Made by a program: the position numbers and the translations under genes | In this document: piece after piece, positions 10,223-63,950 of the stretch | Numbering within the stretch: position 1 is the stretch's first letter | How the letters are laid out: each line of letters opens with the position of its first letter | NCBI RefSeq assembly: GCF_017654505.1 | Contig: NC_054548.1 | Location: 32,873,774-32,937,773 of the forward strand | DNA length: 64,000 nucleotides | From: Polyodon spathula | Lineage: Eukaryota; Chordata; Actinopteri; Acipenseriformes; Polyodontidae | Direction: 5' to 3' | The notes under the pieces: generated by a model | What the model was told of the DNA's origin: nothing | The model's input: the letters and a program-made list of their open reading frames with translations, nothing else | Database searches by the model: none

Positions 10223-12292
10223 ATAGGTGTTCTTACCAGGAATTTTTCACAGCGTGGTGGCGGGAGGAGCGGGGGGAGCAGGAGTGGGGGAGGGGCCGGA
10301 CGGGGAAAGAAATGGAGACCCTTGCAACCCCCTGCAGGCGAGCCAGGACAAGTCATGCACATGCTTACGCTTTGTGGAAGTAGTTGTCAGGATAATATTC
10401 TATATCTATGGTTGTCAGCAGGTAGATACAGAGTCTGCGTCATAGGTTGAAGTATTCCCCAGCATCTAAGCCATTCCACTTAGGGAAACTAGATTTTTGC
10501 CATAATGTTTCGTTTCTGTCCGACTGAGAAACCTGTTTTTACCTTTCCAAACATTAAAATGGCCTACAATTATGTGGATATAATTGTGCTGTTTTTATTC
10601 TTCTTTCAAAAATGCATAAATATTAGGTTTTCTAAACATTTTTTTTTTAAATTCATGACTCTCTTTTTTCAATCATAGCCTACTGCATAGTAGTAGTTTC
10701 TGCATGTGAGTTGTACTTTATTATTTGTAGTTAGAATAATATAGGTTACCTACTGATTTTTTAAAAAAGCTATATTAATAACGTGCATCATCTCACATTT
10801 TAAATATTCTAATAAACTTTACTGTGATCATGTGATTGTGGAGTTTTGCTTTTGTTGTCGATGTTCCAATATTTATGGTTGTTGCACCATTAAAATACGT
10901 AACTTACACTTGATCACACAAGTGCTTGCAAGAATAAGTGGAAAACCCGTTTGTTACTGTTATTCCATAATTAAGGAATATACAACATAAACATTTTTTC
11001 CACTTATCGCAAGTAAAACTGGACATGTACTGTGTCCCACATTTTATATTTTAAAACCTATATATTATATGCAAATCTATCTATGGTAAACTGAAGTCAT
11101 ACTAAAGGATTATTGTAAAATTGTGGAACTGAATTTTTTTCTAAAGACCTTGAAATAAAACTATAAATAAAAAATAAAACAAAACTATTTGGAATACACA
11201 TTACTGTTCTTCGCCTGAATGATTTATTTATTTATGAGATGAGTCAATTCAGACTGCTTTAGATTGATTTCATTTTTCCCAGATGAAAGCTCTTTAGCTT
11301 GATCACATAACACATGCTTGCCACAAACGGGAGGACAGAGGCTCTAATAGAAACAATCAGCGGACAGCGCTGCTTGTAAAAAACAAACAAAAACAAAAAA
11401 ACCTTTATGACATCCAAACAGGAAAAAAAAAAGCCATAAAACTTGTACAGACCAATTACCAGAATCATGTTCCAAAAGATGCAACCCAAGGAATACCAGT
11501 CACCCATGCACACAACTACAATATGACCGTGATACTAGTCACAGGGAGGTGAAGCAGTCATGGTTTCACACTTACCCTCTGGTCACAAAAGAACATTTTC
11601 AGACGGCAAGTCAGAAACATGCAGCTTCAAAATCACAGCTAAGTTTTTTTTGTTATATATATATAAATATATTTTGGAAATAGTAACAAAGTGGATTCGA
11701 ATGAGGAATAATTTAATAAAATAATAAACACATTTATTATTTTAACAACAAGGATTTTTCTCACTATGATTTATTGAGTTTTAATGTCAGAATAGGTGCA
11801 ATATTTTACTGTCAGTAGTCACAGGTGAAAGAACACGGTAAAAATAATATACTTTTTTTAAACACAGTAGTGGCTGTCCAATCCTACTAATATTATTAAT
11901 CATACTAGTACAATCTCTGCAAACCGATTCAGAATTTAGGAAATCTGTAATATTTTTGTTTCACGTGGGACTAAGTTTGGCATTTATTAAATGGGAATCA
12001 GAGTTTTAGTGCAAATTAAATATAATATTTATGTAAGAACATAAGAAAGTTTACAAACGAGAGGAGACCATTCAGCCCATCTTGCTCGTTTGGTTGTTAG
12101 TAGCTTATTGATCCCAGAATCTCATCAAGCAGCTTCTTGAAGGATCCCAGGGAGTCAGCTTCAACAACGTTTCTGGGGAGTTGAATATGTATTATAAATG
12201 GTAAGGTCTGGCATTATATGGCAAATATCTGCGTGCTTTCAGATAAAACACACATCTTTTTGCCTTGCTGAAACAGTATGTTTATAACTTGT
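10223..12292. other. Foreign DNA within the Gmr1-like element, mostly AT-rich
   Basis: The two sides (integrase middle at 10222, integrase GPY end at 12293) belong to one gene, so this 2.07 kb replaced or was inserted into it. It has a GC- and purine-rich patch at about 10245-10345, then AT-rich DNA without recognisable genes. A CR1 tail lies at 12033-12187. No ends with a target duplication were found. Confidence 0.5.
12033..12187 (-). mobile_element. CR1-like LINE 3' tail
   Basis: On the minus strand this is the last 155 bp of the CR1 consensus seen elsewhere in the window. It contains ACAACCAAACGAGCAAGATG and a TTCTTATG end. It is truncated just inside the VWNQLP segment. Confidence 0.85.
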
Positions 12293-13600
12293 TTCAAATG
12301 GCAGGGGCTATATGAAATGATTCGGCCTATAGGAAAGGTGAATTATTAAATTAGACAACCCGATCGCCGTAATGACCATGAAATTTATCATGTAAATTTA
12401 TTAAAGCCCTCGCAATCATGTGATGCCTTATTTATAGCCCCAGGCAACATAGAGAATGATTTAGGCCCCTGTCCAGAGACTCCTAGCACTAAGAACATTT
12501 CGATGGGGGAACAATTGGTTCCAGATCAGCAAAGGGAGCTGCACAAGCTTATTGAGGAGTTCATTGATTTTTTTTTTTTTTTTGACTTGCCCAGCAGGAC
12601 TAACTTGGTTTATTATGACATTATCTCTGCCTCAGGTGTCACAGTACAAGAGAGAACTTACCGGATACCAGAAAGTCAACAAAGTGGCATTTGCAAAGAG
12701 GTAGGGGACGTGCTCGAACTTGGGGTGACTGAACCTTCCAGGAGTGAGTAGTGCAGTCCAATTGTCACAGTGGCCAAGAAAGATGGCACCAATCGCTTCT
12801 GTGTAGACTTCCAAAAGGTAAACGCTATTGCCAAATTCAATGCATACCCTATGCCTTTGGTCGACAAACTTTTAGACAGACTGAGAAAGGCGAAGTTTAT
12901 TTCGACTCTGGACCTTACAAAGAGATAGTGGCAGATCTCAATAACCCGCAGTTCTAGAGAGAAAACCACATTTTCAACACCAGAAGGTCTGTTTCATTTC
13001 AAACCATGTCAATTGGATTACATGGTATGCCCGCTGCCTTTTAGAGACTGATGGACCAGGTTTTATGCCCACATCATGAACATGCAGCAGCGTATATTGA
13101 TGATGTGGTGATTTACAGCTCCACCTGGCAAGAGCATTTGGGTGCATGATTACAGCCATCCTTCAGTCTCTAAGTGCAGCCTGGCTAACAGCCAACTTGA
13201 GAAAACAAAACAGAGACTCAATATTTGGGTATTTTTAATGGGAAATAGAAGGGTGAGATCCATGGTTACCAAAATCCAGGCTTTGGTCGACGCGGCTCTC
13301 CCCAAAACCAAGACTCAGGTGAGATCACTGCTGAGATTAGCAGGTTATTACCGCCTCTTTATCCCCGAGTATACCATAGTGGTTAACCCATTAGTCTAAC
13401 TCACCAAAAGAAGTGCAAAAATCCAGACCATGCCCCACTCAAGTGGTTAAGCACAATGAAGGATAGCAATGCCCTGATAACTCTGTGGTATCTGGCATTG
13501 CAACCCTTCATGTACCAGTGAGAAAGACCATCAAAATGCAGATTATTTTTCCTGGGAGGGGGGAGTAATGAGAAAGACAGATTCAGCCGAGTGTTCCTTT
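12293..13600 (+). pseudogene. Gmr1-like integrase end, reverse transcriptase and RNase H in one run
   Basis: The order on one strand is KWQGLYEM (GPY module, 12297-12320), HVNLLKPS (about 12389), then MGEQLVPDQQRELHKLIEEF (12503), then RT with PSRSE, CVDFQKVNAIAKFNAYPMPL, FISTLDL and AYIDDVVIY (about 13090-13115). A remnant of RNase H, HAPLKWLSTMKDSNALIT, lies near 13430-13480, after a deletion. Frameshifts and stops abound. Integrase upstream of RT is the Gmr1-type order, not the usual Ty3/Gypsy order. Confidence 0.85.
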
Positions 13601-13624
13601 GGCTCCACTCTGAGTGGTGGGATA

Positions 13625-14784
13625 TATGACAGAAATACAATGAACCTTGGTCATAAATGTCTCTCCAGACCTATGAGGGTACTAAGCGAAGGTACTAAGC
13701 AAGTTTTTTTGATGGGTTGGCTTGACAGTTCTTTCCCTGGGTCGGGAAGTCGGTCAGTCTGGAAAAAGTCAAGACTCTGTTGCAAGAATGTATTGACCTA
13801 GAAGGGAAACAATGTAGCAGCCACAAATTGTAAAGGCAGCTGCATTCGTTTACCAAGGGGTCATGCATGACAGCATATAAGGGGGACAGAGAATCGTAAT
13901 TTCTTCCTTCGCATTGGTTTGTAGTGAGTTAAAGACAGAAAGACAGTAAAAGTGTGTTGTTATTGAAAACCGTCAGTGTTGTGTTTTTGTATGTTTGTAA
14001 CTGTCTTGTCCTGTCTTGCCCGTTACCAGACAGTTAACACAGTTCCGGAGCTGTCACCAAGGGCCAGCACGAAACCAGACAACACTGCACCTTTGTCACA
14101 AATAAAACTGTATTTGCACCACTAGCAGTATTTCACGCACTAACGGACTTGTATGTGTGTTGTGTGGGTGTATAATAAAACAGGATTATTATTTGCGGGG
14201 CAACACAGGGATTACAAATTAAGTAATACACGCCGCTGTATTACTCACCTCCATTATTATTTACTGTTTGTTTTGCCATCAGGTGCTGGACTTAAAAAAA
14301 AAATAAAACAAACTGTAACAGGGAGAGATCTGTGCTGACTCTGCTGGCGTGTTCACGGGCTGCAGGAAGAGGGCGGCAGTCATCCAGCAACCGCCTGCGA
14401 GTCATGGCAGTGACACGGGGAGGTGGGAAAGTGGGTGTGTGAATGGCTGAGAGGTGCGTCTTGGGAGATTGTTAGCCCTATAAATTAACGCTCTGTTGTT
14501 TCCTCAGATCTGCCCTTTCATACCCTTGCTTGGTATTCCCGTGGTTCTGTTTACCATAGTTGGTAAGCAGACTACGGACCAACAGCGCCCTCTGCGGGCT
14601 AAAGAAACCCAACGGGCCCCTGAAATAAAACTGGGCACCTCTGTGGTGTTTTCAATTACACCTGTCTATCTCCTGGTCAGTGAATTACCCACAACCCTTC
14701 CACACAAACCTTTTCACCTGGATTACAATTGACTGTCTGTTCTTTAATCACCTGTACCTGCACACAATCAATCTCTTTGCCACA
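13625..14784 (+). repeat. 3' LTR of Gmr1-like element (LTR-A) carrying a solo LTR
   Basis: It follows the RNase H tail and a purine-rich run. It begins near TATGACAGAA and ends CTTTGCCACA. Without the insert at 14314-14704 its length is about 760 bp, like the other LTR-A copies. It closes the element that started near 5640. Confidence 0.7.
14314..14704 (+). repeat. Solo LTR nested in LTR-A
   Basis: It begins TGTAACAGGG and ends CTTCCACA. The 5-bp duplication CAAAC lies at 14309-14313 and 14705-14709. Length is 391 bp. Comparison with the LTR at 37418-38141 shows the flanking LTR-A sequence is continuous across it. Confidence 0.75.
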
Positions 14785-15199
14785 GGTCTCTAGATACTTA
14801 GCGTTGTGCTTTCTGATAAGATGTAGTCCATCCCACTTGATCTAGCAGTAGTAATATTCAACCCTGTTAATGCCAGTATCTTCAATACAGTATTACTATG
14901 GGAATTTCTATACCGTGGTCTGTTTTTGTTCACTTGTTTCTGAAGCTGCACAACTGCATGCATGCTGGCAATAGGGTGGGGGGTTATTCATTTTGGGCAT
15001 TACTAAAAAAGAGCAATACAATTATAATGAACACAACCTGATTACTTAACCCAAAAATAATTCCTGATCAAACTGACGATAATTACACACCAGCAAAAGG
15101 AATACTCTGTCAAGCTATTTATATTTCACATTTTGGAGACAGAATAGAAATGGCTATATTGTATATTGCAGCAACTCTTAAAGAGACTGAAGCTAGTAA
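14785..15199. other. Unassigned intron-like stretch
   Basis: AT-rich DNA. I saw no gene, repeat end or exon. Confidence 0.4.
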
Positions 15200-15676
15200 A
15201 ACTGTACAATGCACTGAAGACCTCATCAAATTGTGTTCAGTTCTGGTCACCTCGCTTAAAAAAGATATTGCTGCCTAGAAAGAGTGCAAAGAAGAGCGAA
15301 GAATTATTCCGGGCTTAAAAGGCATGTCATATGCAGACTGTTGAATCTATTCAGTTAACAAAGAAGACTACGTGGCGACCTAATTCAAGCATTCAAAATT
15401 CTAAAAGGTATTGACAGTGTGGACGACTTTTTCAGCCTGAAAAAAGAAACAAGGACCAGGGGTCACAAATGGAGTTTAGAAAAAGGGGCATTCAGAACAG
15501 AAAATAGGAGACACTTTTTTACACAGAGAATTGTGAGGGTCTGGAATCAACTCCCCAGTAATGTTGTTGAAGCTGACACCCTGGGATCCTTCAAGAAGCT
15601 GCTTGATGAGATTCTACTAACAACCAAACGAGCAAGATGGGCCGAATGCGTTTGTAAACTTTCTTATGTTCTTAGC
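15200..15676 (+). mobile_element. CR1-like LINE, 5'-truncated
   Basis: It carries the C-terminal RT-protein segment (VWNQLPSNVVEADTLGSFKK within 15536-15600) and ends in a degraded tail at TTCTTATGTTCTTA. Several small deletions relative to other copies remove the reading frame upstream of 15419. Confidence 0.85.
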
Positions 15677-16310
15677 TAGTGAAATACAAATTAAATAAAA
15701 AATTATAAAACCTACCCATAATATTTTGTCATTGTCTGTTGCCATATAATTAGAAAAAGTAGTAAAAGATCCTAAAAGATTAATTTGGTACCGGCTCATA
15801 AACTCCAAAAGTCAAGTTAAGCCATTTTCCATGATATAGACATATACCACAGCTGTAGACTGAGCTGCACTTCAGCATGTTAACTGCTTTGCTGTAAAAA
15901 GTGCCTTGTTAATTTATTTGAGAATTAAGAGTTTGTTTTTTCCGTAATATAACACTACTGGTATTGTAAAAAATGAATAAGACTACTGCTAAATGTCATT
16001 AAAATAAAAACTCTTACTGTAACCGATTAGTTTCTCCCATAGATGCTAATCTCTTTCTTTTCAGAAACCTTAATGCTCTTTATTCCAGAAAGTTACAAAA
16101 ATGCCTGGGTACAATCAAGATACTAGCCATGATATTATGGAAAGGAAAGGAGGTCTAAATTGGTTTCTCAATAGTATTATGAATATAACACTAGCCAATG
16201 AATAACAATGTAAGTTTATTGATTCATTTTGGTAACTTCATTCTCTTCAACTATTTAAAGTAAAAACTATCCATCACTCAAATCTCAAATTCGATTCAAC
16301 ATATTACAAT
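15677..16310. other. Unassigned intron stretch
   Basis: I searched both strands for the next dynein exon (phase 0) and found no acceptor followed by a plausible linker segment. No repeat was recognised. Confidence 0.4.
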
Positions 16311-16317
16311 GTATATA

Positions 16318-16355
<38 letters not shown>

Positions 16356-16386
16356 ATATATATATATATGTATATATATATATATT

Positions 16387-16425
<39 letters not shown>
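16311..16425. repeat. TA and CA microsatellite
   Basis: A run of alternating TA with short interruptions is followed by about 15 CA units. Confidence 0.95.
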
Positions 16426-16426
<1 letters not shown>

Positions 16427-16602
16427 TTTAAATTAGAGATGTGTCACGTGATAACAGCATCATCAGACCAGGTGAAAAAGAAATAGTCATGGCTGAAGAT
16501 TCATGGCACTTACATTACCCTGCATAGCTGGGAATACCCACAGCCTGCAAAATCCAATAACCTAACCATAGAAGGATCCAGCTTGAAAAAAACAATACTC
16601 AC

Positions 16603-59102
<42,500 letters not shown>

Positions 59103-60129
59103 CTGAGCACTTACTGTAACTAATTACACATATCCTACCAATAATACATTTTCACTATCAATTGTATTATACAAGCAATTACCAACTTAGTCCTAAAGGA
59201 CTAAGTCAACACACAGCCAGTGTAAACCTGGTTATGTGTGGGGAAACTGTTAACACTCGATAAATTCTGTCAAACATAAATGTAACCAAAAGGTACTATA
59301 TATATAAATATTCTATATATATATATATATATCTATATTTATAGAATATATATATATATATATATAATTATATAGAATTTTTTTTAAATCAAATTTTAAA
59401 AAATACATGGTAACACGGTGTTTGTTTATGATGGTGATCACTAAAAGGGATTTTATCTAAATATGGTAAAGAACCATACGTACAAATGGTACTTGGAGTT
59501 CAATCTATTATGATTTCGATGTATATTAGATGAGTATAGTATGGTCGTAGTAAAAAAGGAAGTTCGTACGACGTTAGTAACATCGTCGTTTGGAATTAAG
59601 ATCATTATTACTATGTTGCAGAAATTGCACACTATTGACACTACCTGGTAAAACACTGCATTAAAAGGCAAATATATGCAGTATTATCCATAATCCTTGA
59701 ACACAATAGAATGCTAGATTTTATGTACTGAACGATGTTATCAGACACTACTGAATGTTAGTTTGGTATAATTATATGAGATTGAATGTAAGAATGCAAA
59801 AGCATTATTCACACACACTGTGGTACACTTGACAACCAGCATGAGCTCAGAATGGAGTCACGCTCTGTAGGATTTTGACTCTTGAGTTTTGAGAAGGAAG
59901 CCTTACTTTCTATAGGGTGCCTGCTACACAGACTAGGGGCAGAACTAAGGCTATTTAACCACAGGTAATGTGAATGAAATGTTGTACTGAGCTCGGTGCC
60001 TGGAGTCAGACCCAGGGATCCTTTTGATTCCTGTATTGAAGAGTGTTATTTTGTGTACATTTTACTATTTGAATAAAGCATTTTAAAAACCAAACAAGAC
60101 AAAGCTTTCCATTAAACACAAGTGTGCAA
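59103..60129. other. Intron stretch with TA microsatellite
   Basis: 59300-59370 is a TA-rich array that can fold on itself. No gene was recognised. Confidence 0.7.
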
Positions 60130-60570
60130 AGCACAGTTCCAGAGACGGAGCCGCGCGGTGAGGAGCAGCAGCAGCAGATCCAGCGTGTAAGCAGAGTAAG
60201 CAGCCAGCAATTCCTGAGTCAGAGATGGAACAAGCAGCGGATGCAACTCGGTAGCAGCGGAGCCAGCAACTCCTGAGTCAGAGACAGAACAGGTGGCGAT
60301 ACAACTCATCGATAGCAGATCCAGTGTGTGAGCAGTGAGGCAGCAATTCCCGATTCAGAGACGGAATGGCGGCGGGTCCCGACTCAGAGACGGAGCGGTG
60401 CCGATGCAGTTCTCATTAGCAATACAACACACAACATAATAAGCAGCAGATCCAGCGTGTGCACGGTGAGGCAGTAATTCCCGAGTCAGAGATGGAATGA
60501 CGGCGGGTTCCAAGTCAGATATGGAATGGCGCCAGTGCGGTTCTCATCAGCCACACATGCAATAAAATAA
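60130..60570. repeat. Minisatellite with nested units
   Basis: A core close to GAGTCAGAGATGGA appears about seven times. A larger unit starting AGCAGATCCAGCGTGT recurs near 60173, 60315 and 60446, spacing about 130-143 bp. Each large unit carries two or so core copies. Confidence 0.8.
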
Positions 60571-61119
60571 TATAACTAAATACACCAGAGATGCCCACCT
60601 ATATAGCTTCTGGCAAATCCAAACAGTACACAAGACTGAGGGAAGCCTGATGTTAGAGCCCTAACAGAATGCGTAACAGATTTGCAAGCAGTCACCAAGA
60701 CGGCAGTGAGATACTGAGGCAGAGACTGCAAGCAATCTCAGCTGAAGCTTGTATCTCGGTTCTGCAAAAAATACAGAAAAGACACACAAAAGAAAAACTC
60801 TCATAGAAAACAGTAATAACAATATTACAGTTAAAATTAAAAAAAGGGGTTTGTTATTAACTCCAGCCGAAGCTAAGCAGCCTATAACGAGAGCACAAGT
60901 TAAACAACTCAAGTTGCTTGATCCCTGGGAATGGGCGACAATAGCCTGGGGCTTCACGTAAGTGGCACAAGGCCGTTGGGAGATGTCACCAACAGGCTTT
61001 GTGCAAAAAATTACATGTAATTAGTGAAACTAAAACAACATAAATAATTATTGCATAAACAGTTTAATACACAATTAAAGATTAAATATATGCAGATAAA
61101 AAGTAGCAAGTACTCATTT
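60571..61119. other. Unassigned stretch
   Basis: An open frame at 60749-60961 (plus) ends LTPAEAKQPITRAQVKQLKL, then LDPWEWATIAWGFT. It looks coding but I do not recognise it and see no context for it. Confidence 0.3.
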
Positions 61120-61700
61120 ATCTGTGGCTCTCATGTCAGGTTCAGTCCTGCTCAGTCCCTGACCACCTTCCGGTACCTCCTCAAGACACAACTGTTCAGA
61201 CAGCATATGTAAACATCGACCTTACTGGACTACATGCCATCCAATTGTACCAGTACTTGCACAAGCTTGCACTGATCTGCTCTATACCTTGCCACATTCA
61301 ACTACTGCGCCTAACTATAACTGCTTACTGTATCTTGCATTTGATTTTACTCTTATAGGTAACCATCCTTTGTAATTGCTCTTATCTGATATCATTCTCA
61401 TCCATTTATCATACTTACTACCTGTTCTTACTGGACTTTACTCATATAAGCAAATATTTAATATAAGTTATCTGCTCTTAGTCAAACTCACTCTTACTTA
61501 TAATTTACTGTATTCTTTATCTAGCTCTTACTTCAATTCGATCTTATTCTACCTTCACAACTGCTCTTATCTGTACTATGATACTCTGCAATGTGATATT
61601 TTATAATGTGATAAATTGTAATGTGATATTTTGTAACAATTGTAAGTTGCCCTGGATAAGGGTGTCTGCCAATAAATAAATAAATAAATAAATAAAATAA
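61120..61700 (+). mobile_element. L2-like LINE 3' end
   Basis: It encodes SLTTFRYLLKTQLFRQHM near 61155-61210, the typical C-terminus of fish L2/Maui-type LINEs. The tail AAGTTGCCCTGGATAAGGGT GTCTGCC is followed by AAAT repeats at 61668-61702. Confidence 0.75.
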
Positions 61701-61739
61701 ATAACATGAAGTCACTACCTCAAATGGTTTCTGACATAC

Positions 61740-61868
61740 CAGGCAGGAGCAGGTTTGCAAAAAAAATAACATTCTTGTACAACACCAACAATAAATCCAC
61801 ATGTGTATGAAGCCAATGTCTTGAAGCATTAGGTCTTTATCCTCTGGAAACCAAAAAGTCACATCACC
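61740..61868 (-). CDS. Candidate further upstream dynein exon
   Basis: A 43-codon open block sits between an acceptor TTACAG (minus strand, just above 61868) and a donor GTATGT (just below 61740). It reads GDVTFWFPEDKDLMLQD and then a Cys/Trp/Phe-rich stretch. Its phase (0 to 0) would join the exon starting at 59102. The amino acid composition is odd and I see no dynein landmark, so this may be chance. Confidence 0.3.
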
Positions 61869-62534
61869 CTGTAAGATTTTAAAGCTTGTACAATTTTACA
61901 ATTCTCTTTCAATGTCATGAAGGGCGGATCACTGGGTAGCTTTCCACCTCTGTTGTCTCATACACCAGCAAATGGCCTTTTCTGTTAAGAAACAGGATAA
62001 GATCTGGCTCCTTCATAGATCAAAAGACCCTTTGGGGTTGGTGCCTGCTTCTATCTCATAGACAAGATAACAAACTGGTTTATTTTATGGTATAGAGAGG
62101 GGTTGTTACCTTGGGCTGAGTGCCCTTGATTATGTACGTAGCTAATTAAAATACTGATTACTGTCACAAGTCTCAAGCTCGGGCTGGTTTCATCTTCAAA
62201 GACTTCAGCTGGGTGTCCACAAGGAGGGGAGCTGGTTTTGTAGTGTATTTAAACCACTGTATTTCTGAATTAAGGTACTCTCTCTCACACACTGACACTC
62301 TCTCATTATCCAAACGGGTATTTGAAAGTTTTCAATCAATACAGAGTCCTGCAGGGTTAAACCTACAGTATTGTATTGTTTTGTTTTGAAGATTTGTCCA
62401 TGCAGTTCATATATGATTACGTTCTGTACTGTGTATCACTGGATTTCCTTTTGTGTCATAATTAAGCTGTTTCTTACAACCCCCAGTATGGTGGCCATAG
62501 CAGATCATAGGTCAAAGCAAAGAATGTCATTATA
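61869..62534. other. Unassigned stretch
   Basis: No gene or repeat end was recognised. Confidence 0.4.
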
Positions 62535-62570
62535 CACTGAACAAAAATATAAAAGCAACATGTAAAGTGT

Positions 62571-62714
62571 TGTTGAAGCTGACACCCTGGGATCCTTCAA
62601 GAAGCTGCTTGATGTGATTTTGGGATCAATAAGCTACTAACAACCAAATGAGCAAGATGGGCTGAATGGCCTCCTCTCGTTTGTAAACTTTCTTATGTTC
62701 TTATGTTCTTATGA
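62571..62714 (+). mobile_element. CR1-like LINE 3' tail inside Tc1
   Basis: It contains TTGAAGCTGACACCCTGGGA and ends in repeated TTCTTATG. Compared with the other Tc1 copy, a short piece of Tc1 (about a dozen bp) was lost at the insertion. Confidence 0.9.
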
Positions 62715-62959
62715 GCTGAAATAAAAGATCCCAGAAATTTTCCATATGCACAGAAAGCTTATTTCTCTCAAATTGTTTGCACAAATTTGTTTACATCCCT
62801 GTTAGTGAACATTTCTCCTTTGCCAAGATAATTCATCCACCTGACAGGTGTGGCATATCAAGAAGCTGATTAAACAGCATGATCATTACACAGGTGCATC
62901 TTGTGCTGGGGACGAGAAAAGGCCACTCTAAAATATGCAGTTTTGTCACACAACACAAT

Positions 62960-63950
62960 GCCACAGATGTTTTGAGGGAGCGTGCAATTGGCAATTGGAA
63001 TGTCCACCAGAGCTGTTGCCAGAGAATTGAATGTTCATTTCTCTACCATAAGCCACCTCCAATGTCATTTTAGAGAATTTGGCAGTACGTCCAACCGGCC
63101 TCACAACCACAGACCACGTGTAACCACGCCAGCCCAGGACCTCCACATCCGGCTTCTTCACCTGCGGGATCGTCTGAGACCAGCCACTAGGACAGCTGAT
63201 GAAACTGTGGATTTGCACAACCGAAGAATTTCTACACAAACTGTCTGACACCGTCTCAGGGAAGCTCATCTGCGTGCTCGTCGTCCTCATCAGGGTCTTG
63301 ACCTGACTGCAGTTCGGCATCATAATCGACTTCAGTGGGCAAATGCTCACCTTCGATGGCCACTGGCACAATGGAGAAGTGTGCACTTCACGGATGAATC
63401 CTGGTTTCAACTGTACTGGGCAGATGGCAGACAGCGTGTATGGCGTCGTGTGGGTGAGCTGTTTGCTGATGTCGGTTGTGAACAGAGTGCCCCATGGTGG
63501 CGGTGGGGTTATGGTATGGGCAGGCATAAGCTACGGACAATGAACACATTTGCATTTTATCGATGGCAATTTGAATGCACAGAGATACCATGACGAGATC
63601 CTGAGGCCCATTGTTGTGCCATTCATCCGCCGCCATCACCTCATGTTTCAGCATGATAATGCACGGCCCCATGTTGCAAGGATCTGTACACAATTCCTGG
63701 AAGCTGAAAATGTCCCTGTTCTTCCATGGCCTGCATAATCACTAGACATGTCAGCTATTGAGCATGTTTTGGATGCTCTGGATTGACGTGTACGACAACG
63801 TGTTCCAGTTCCCGCCAATATCCAGCAACTTCGCACAGCCATTGAAGAGGAGTGGGACAACATTCCACAGGCCACAACCAACAGCCTGATCAACTCTATA
63901 CAAAGGAGATGTGCCACGCTGCATGAGGCAAATGGTGGTCACTCCAGATA
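62960..63950 (+). pseudogene. Tc1 transposase, nearly full span but broken
   Basis: The helix-turn-helix part is MSTRAVARELNVHFSTISHL. It continues RLRPATRTADETVDLHNRRI with a TGA after QTV, FTDESWFQLYWADGRQRVW (63381 onward), then HGGGG, FIDGNLNAQRYHDEILRPIV, RHHLMFQHDNARPHVAR, NVPVLPWPA and a stop where the family has the last catalytic block (IEHV.DALD). A 13-nt deletion near 62990 and several shifts are present. The copy at 17354 lacks all of the C-terminal part seen here. Confidence 0.85.

Noticed and set aside
11259..11640. Minus-strand peptide resembling a protein kinase (GDWYSLGCIFWNM, DLPSENVLL)
   Set aside because: The pieces are in different frames with stops between, short, and lack the DFG and lysine motifs. 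Chance similarity is more likely.
14778..14791. GGTCTCT after the LTR at 14784 as proof of the same duplication seen at 34173
   Set aside because: At 34173 it is explained by the RT sequence itself; here it appears coincidental.
16000..16560. Next dynein exon downstream of 16603
   Set aside because: No acceptor is followed by an open phase-0 segment with linker features.
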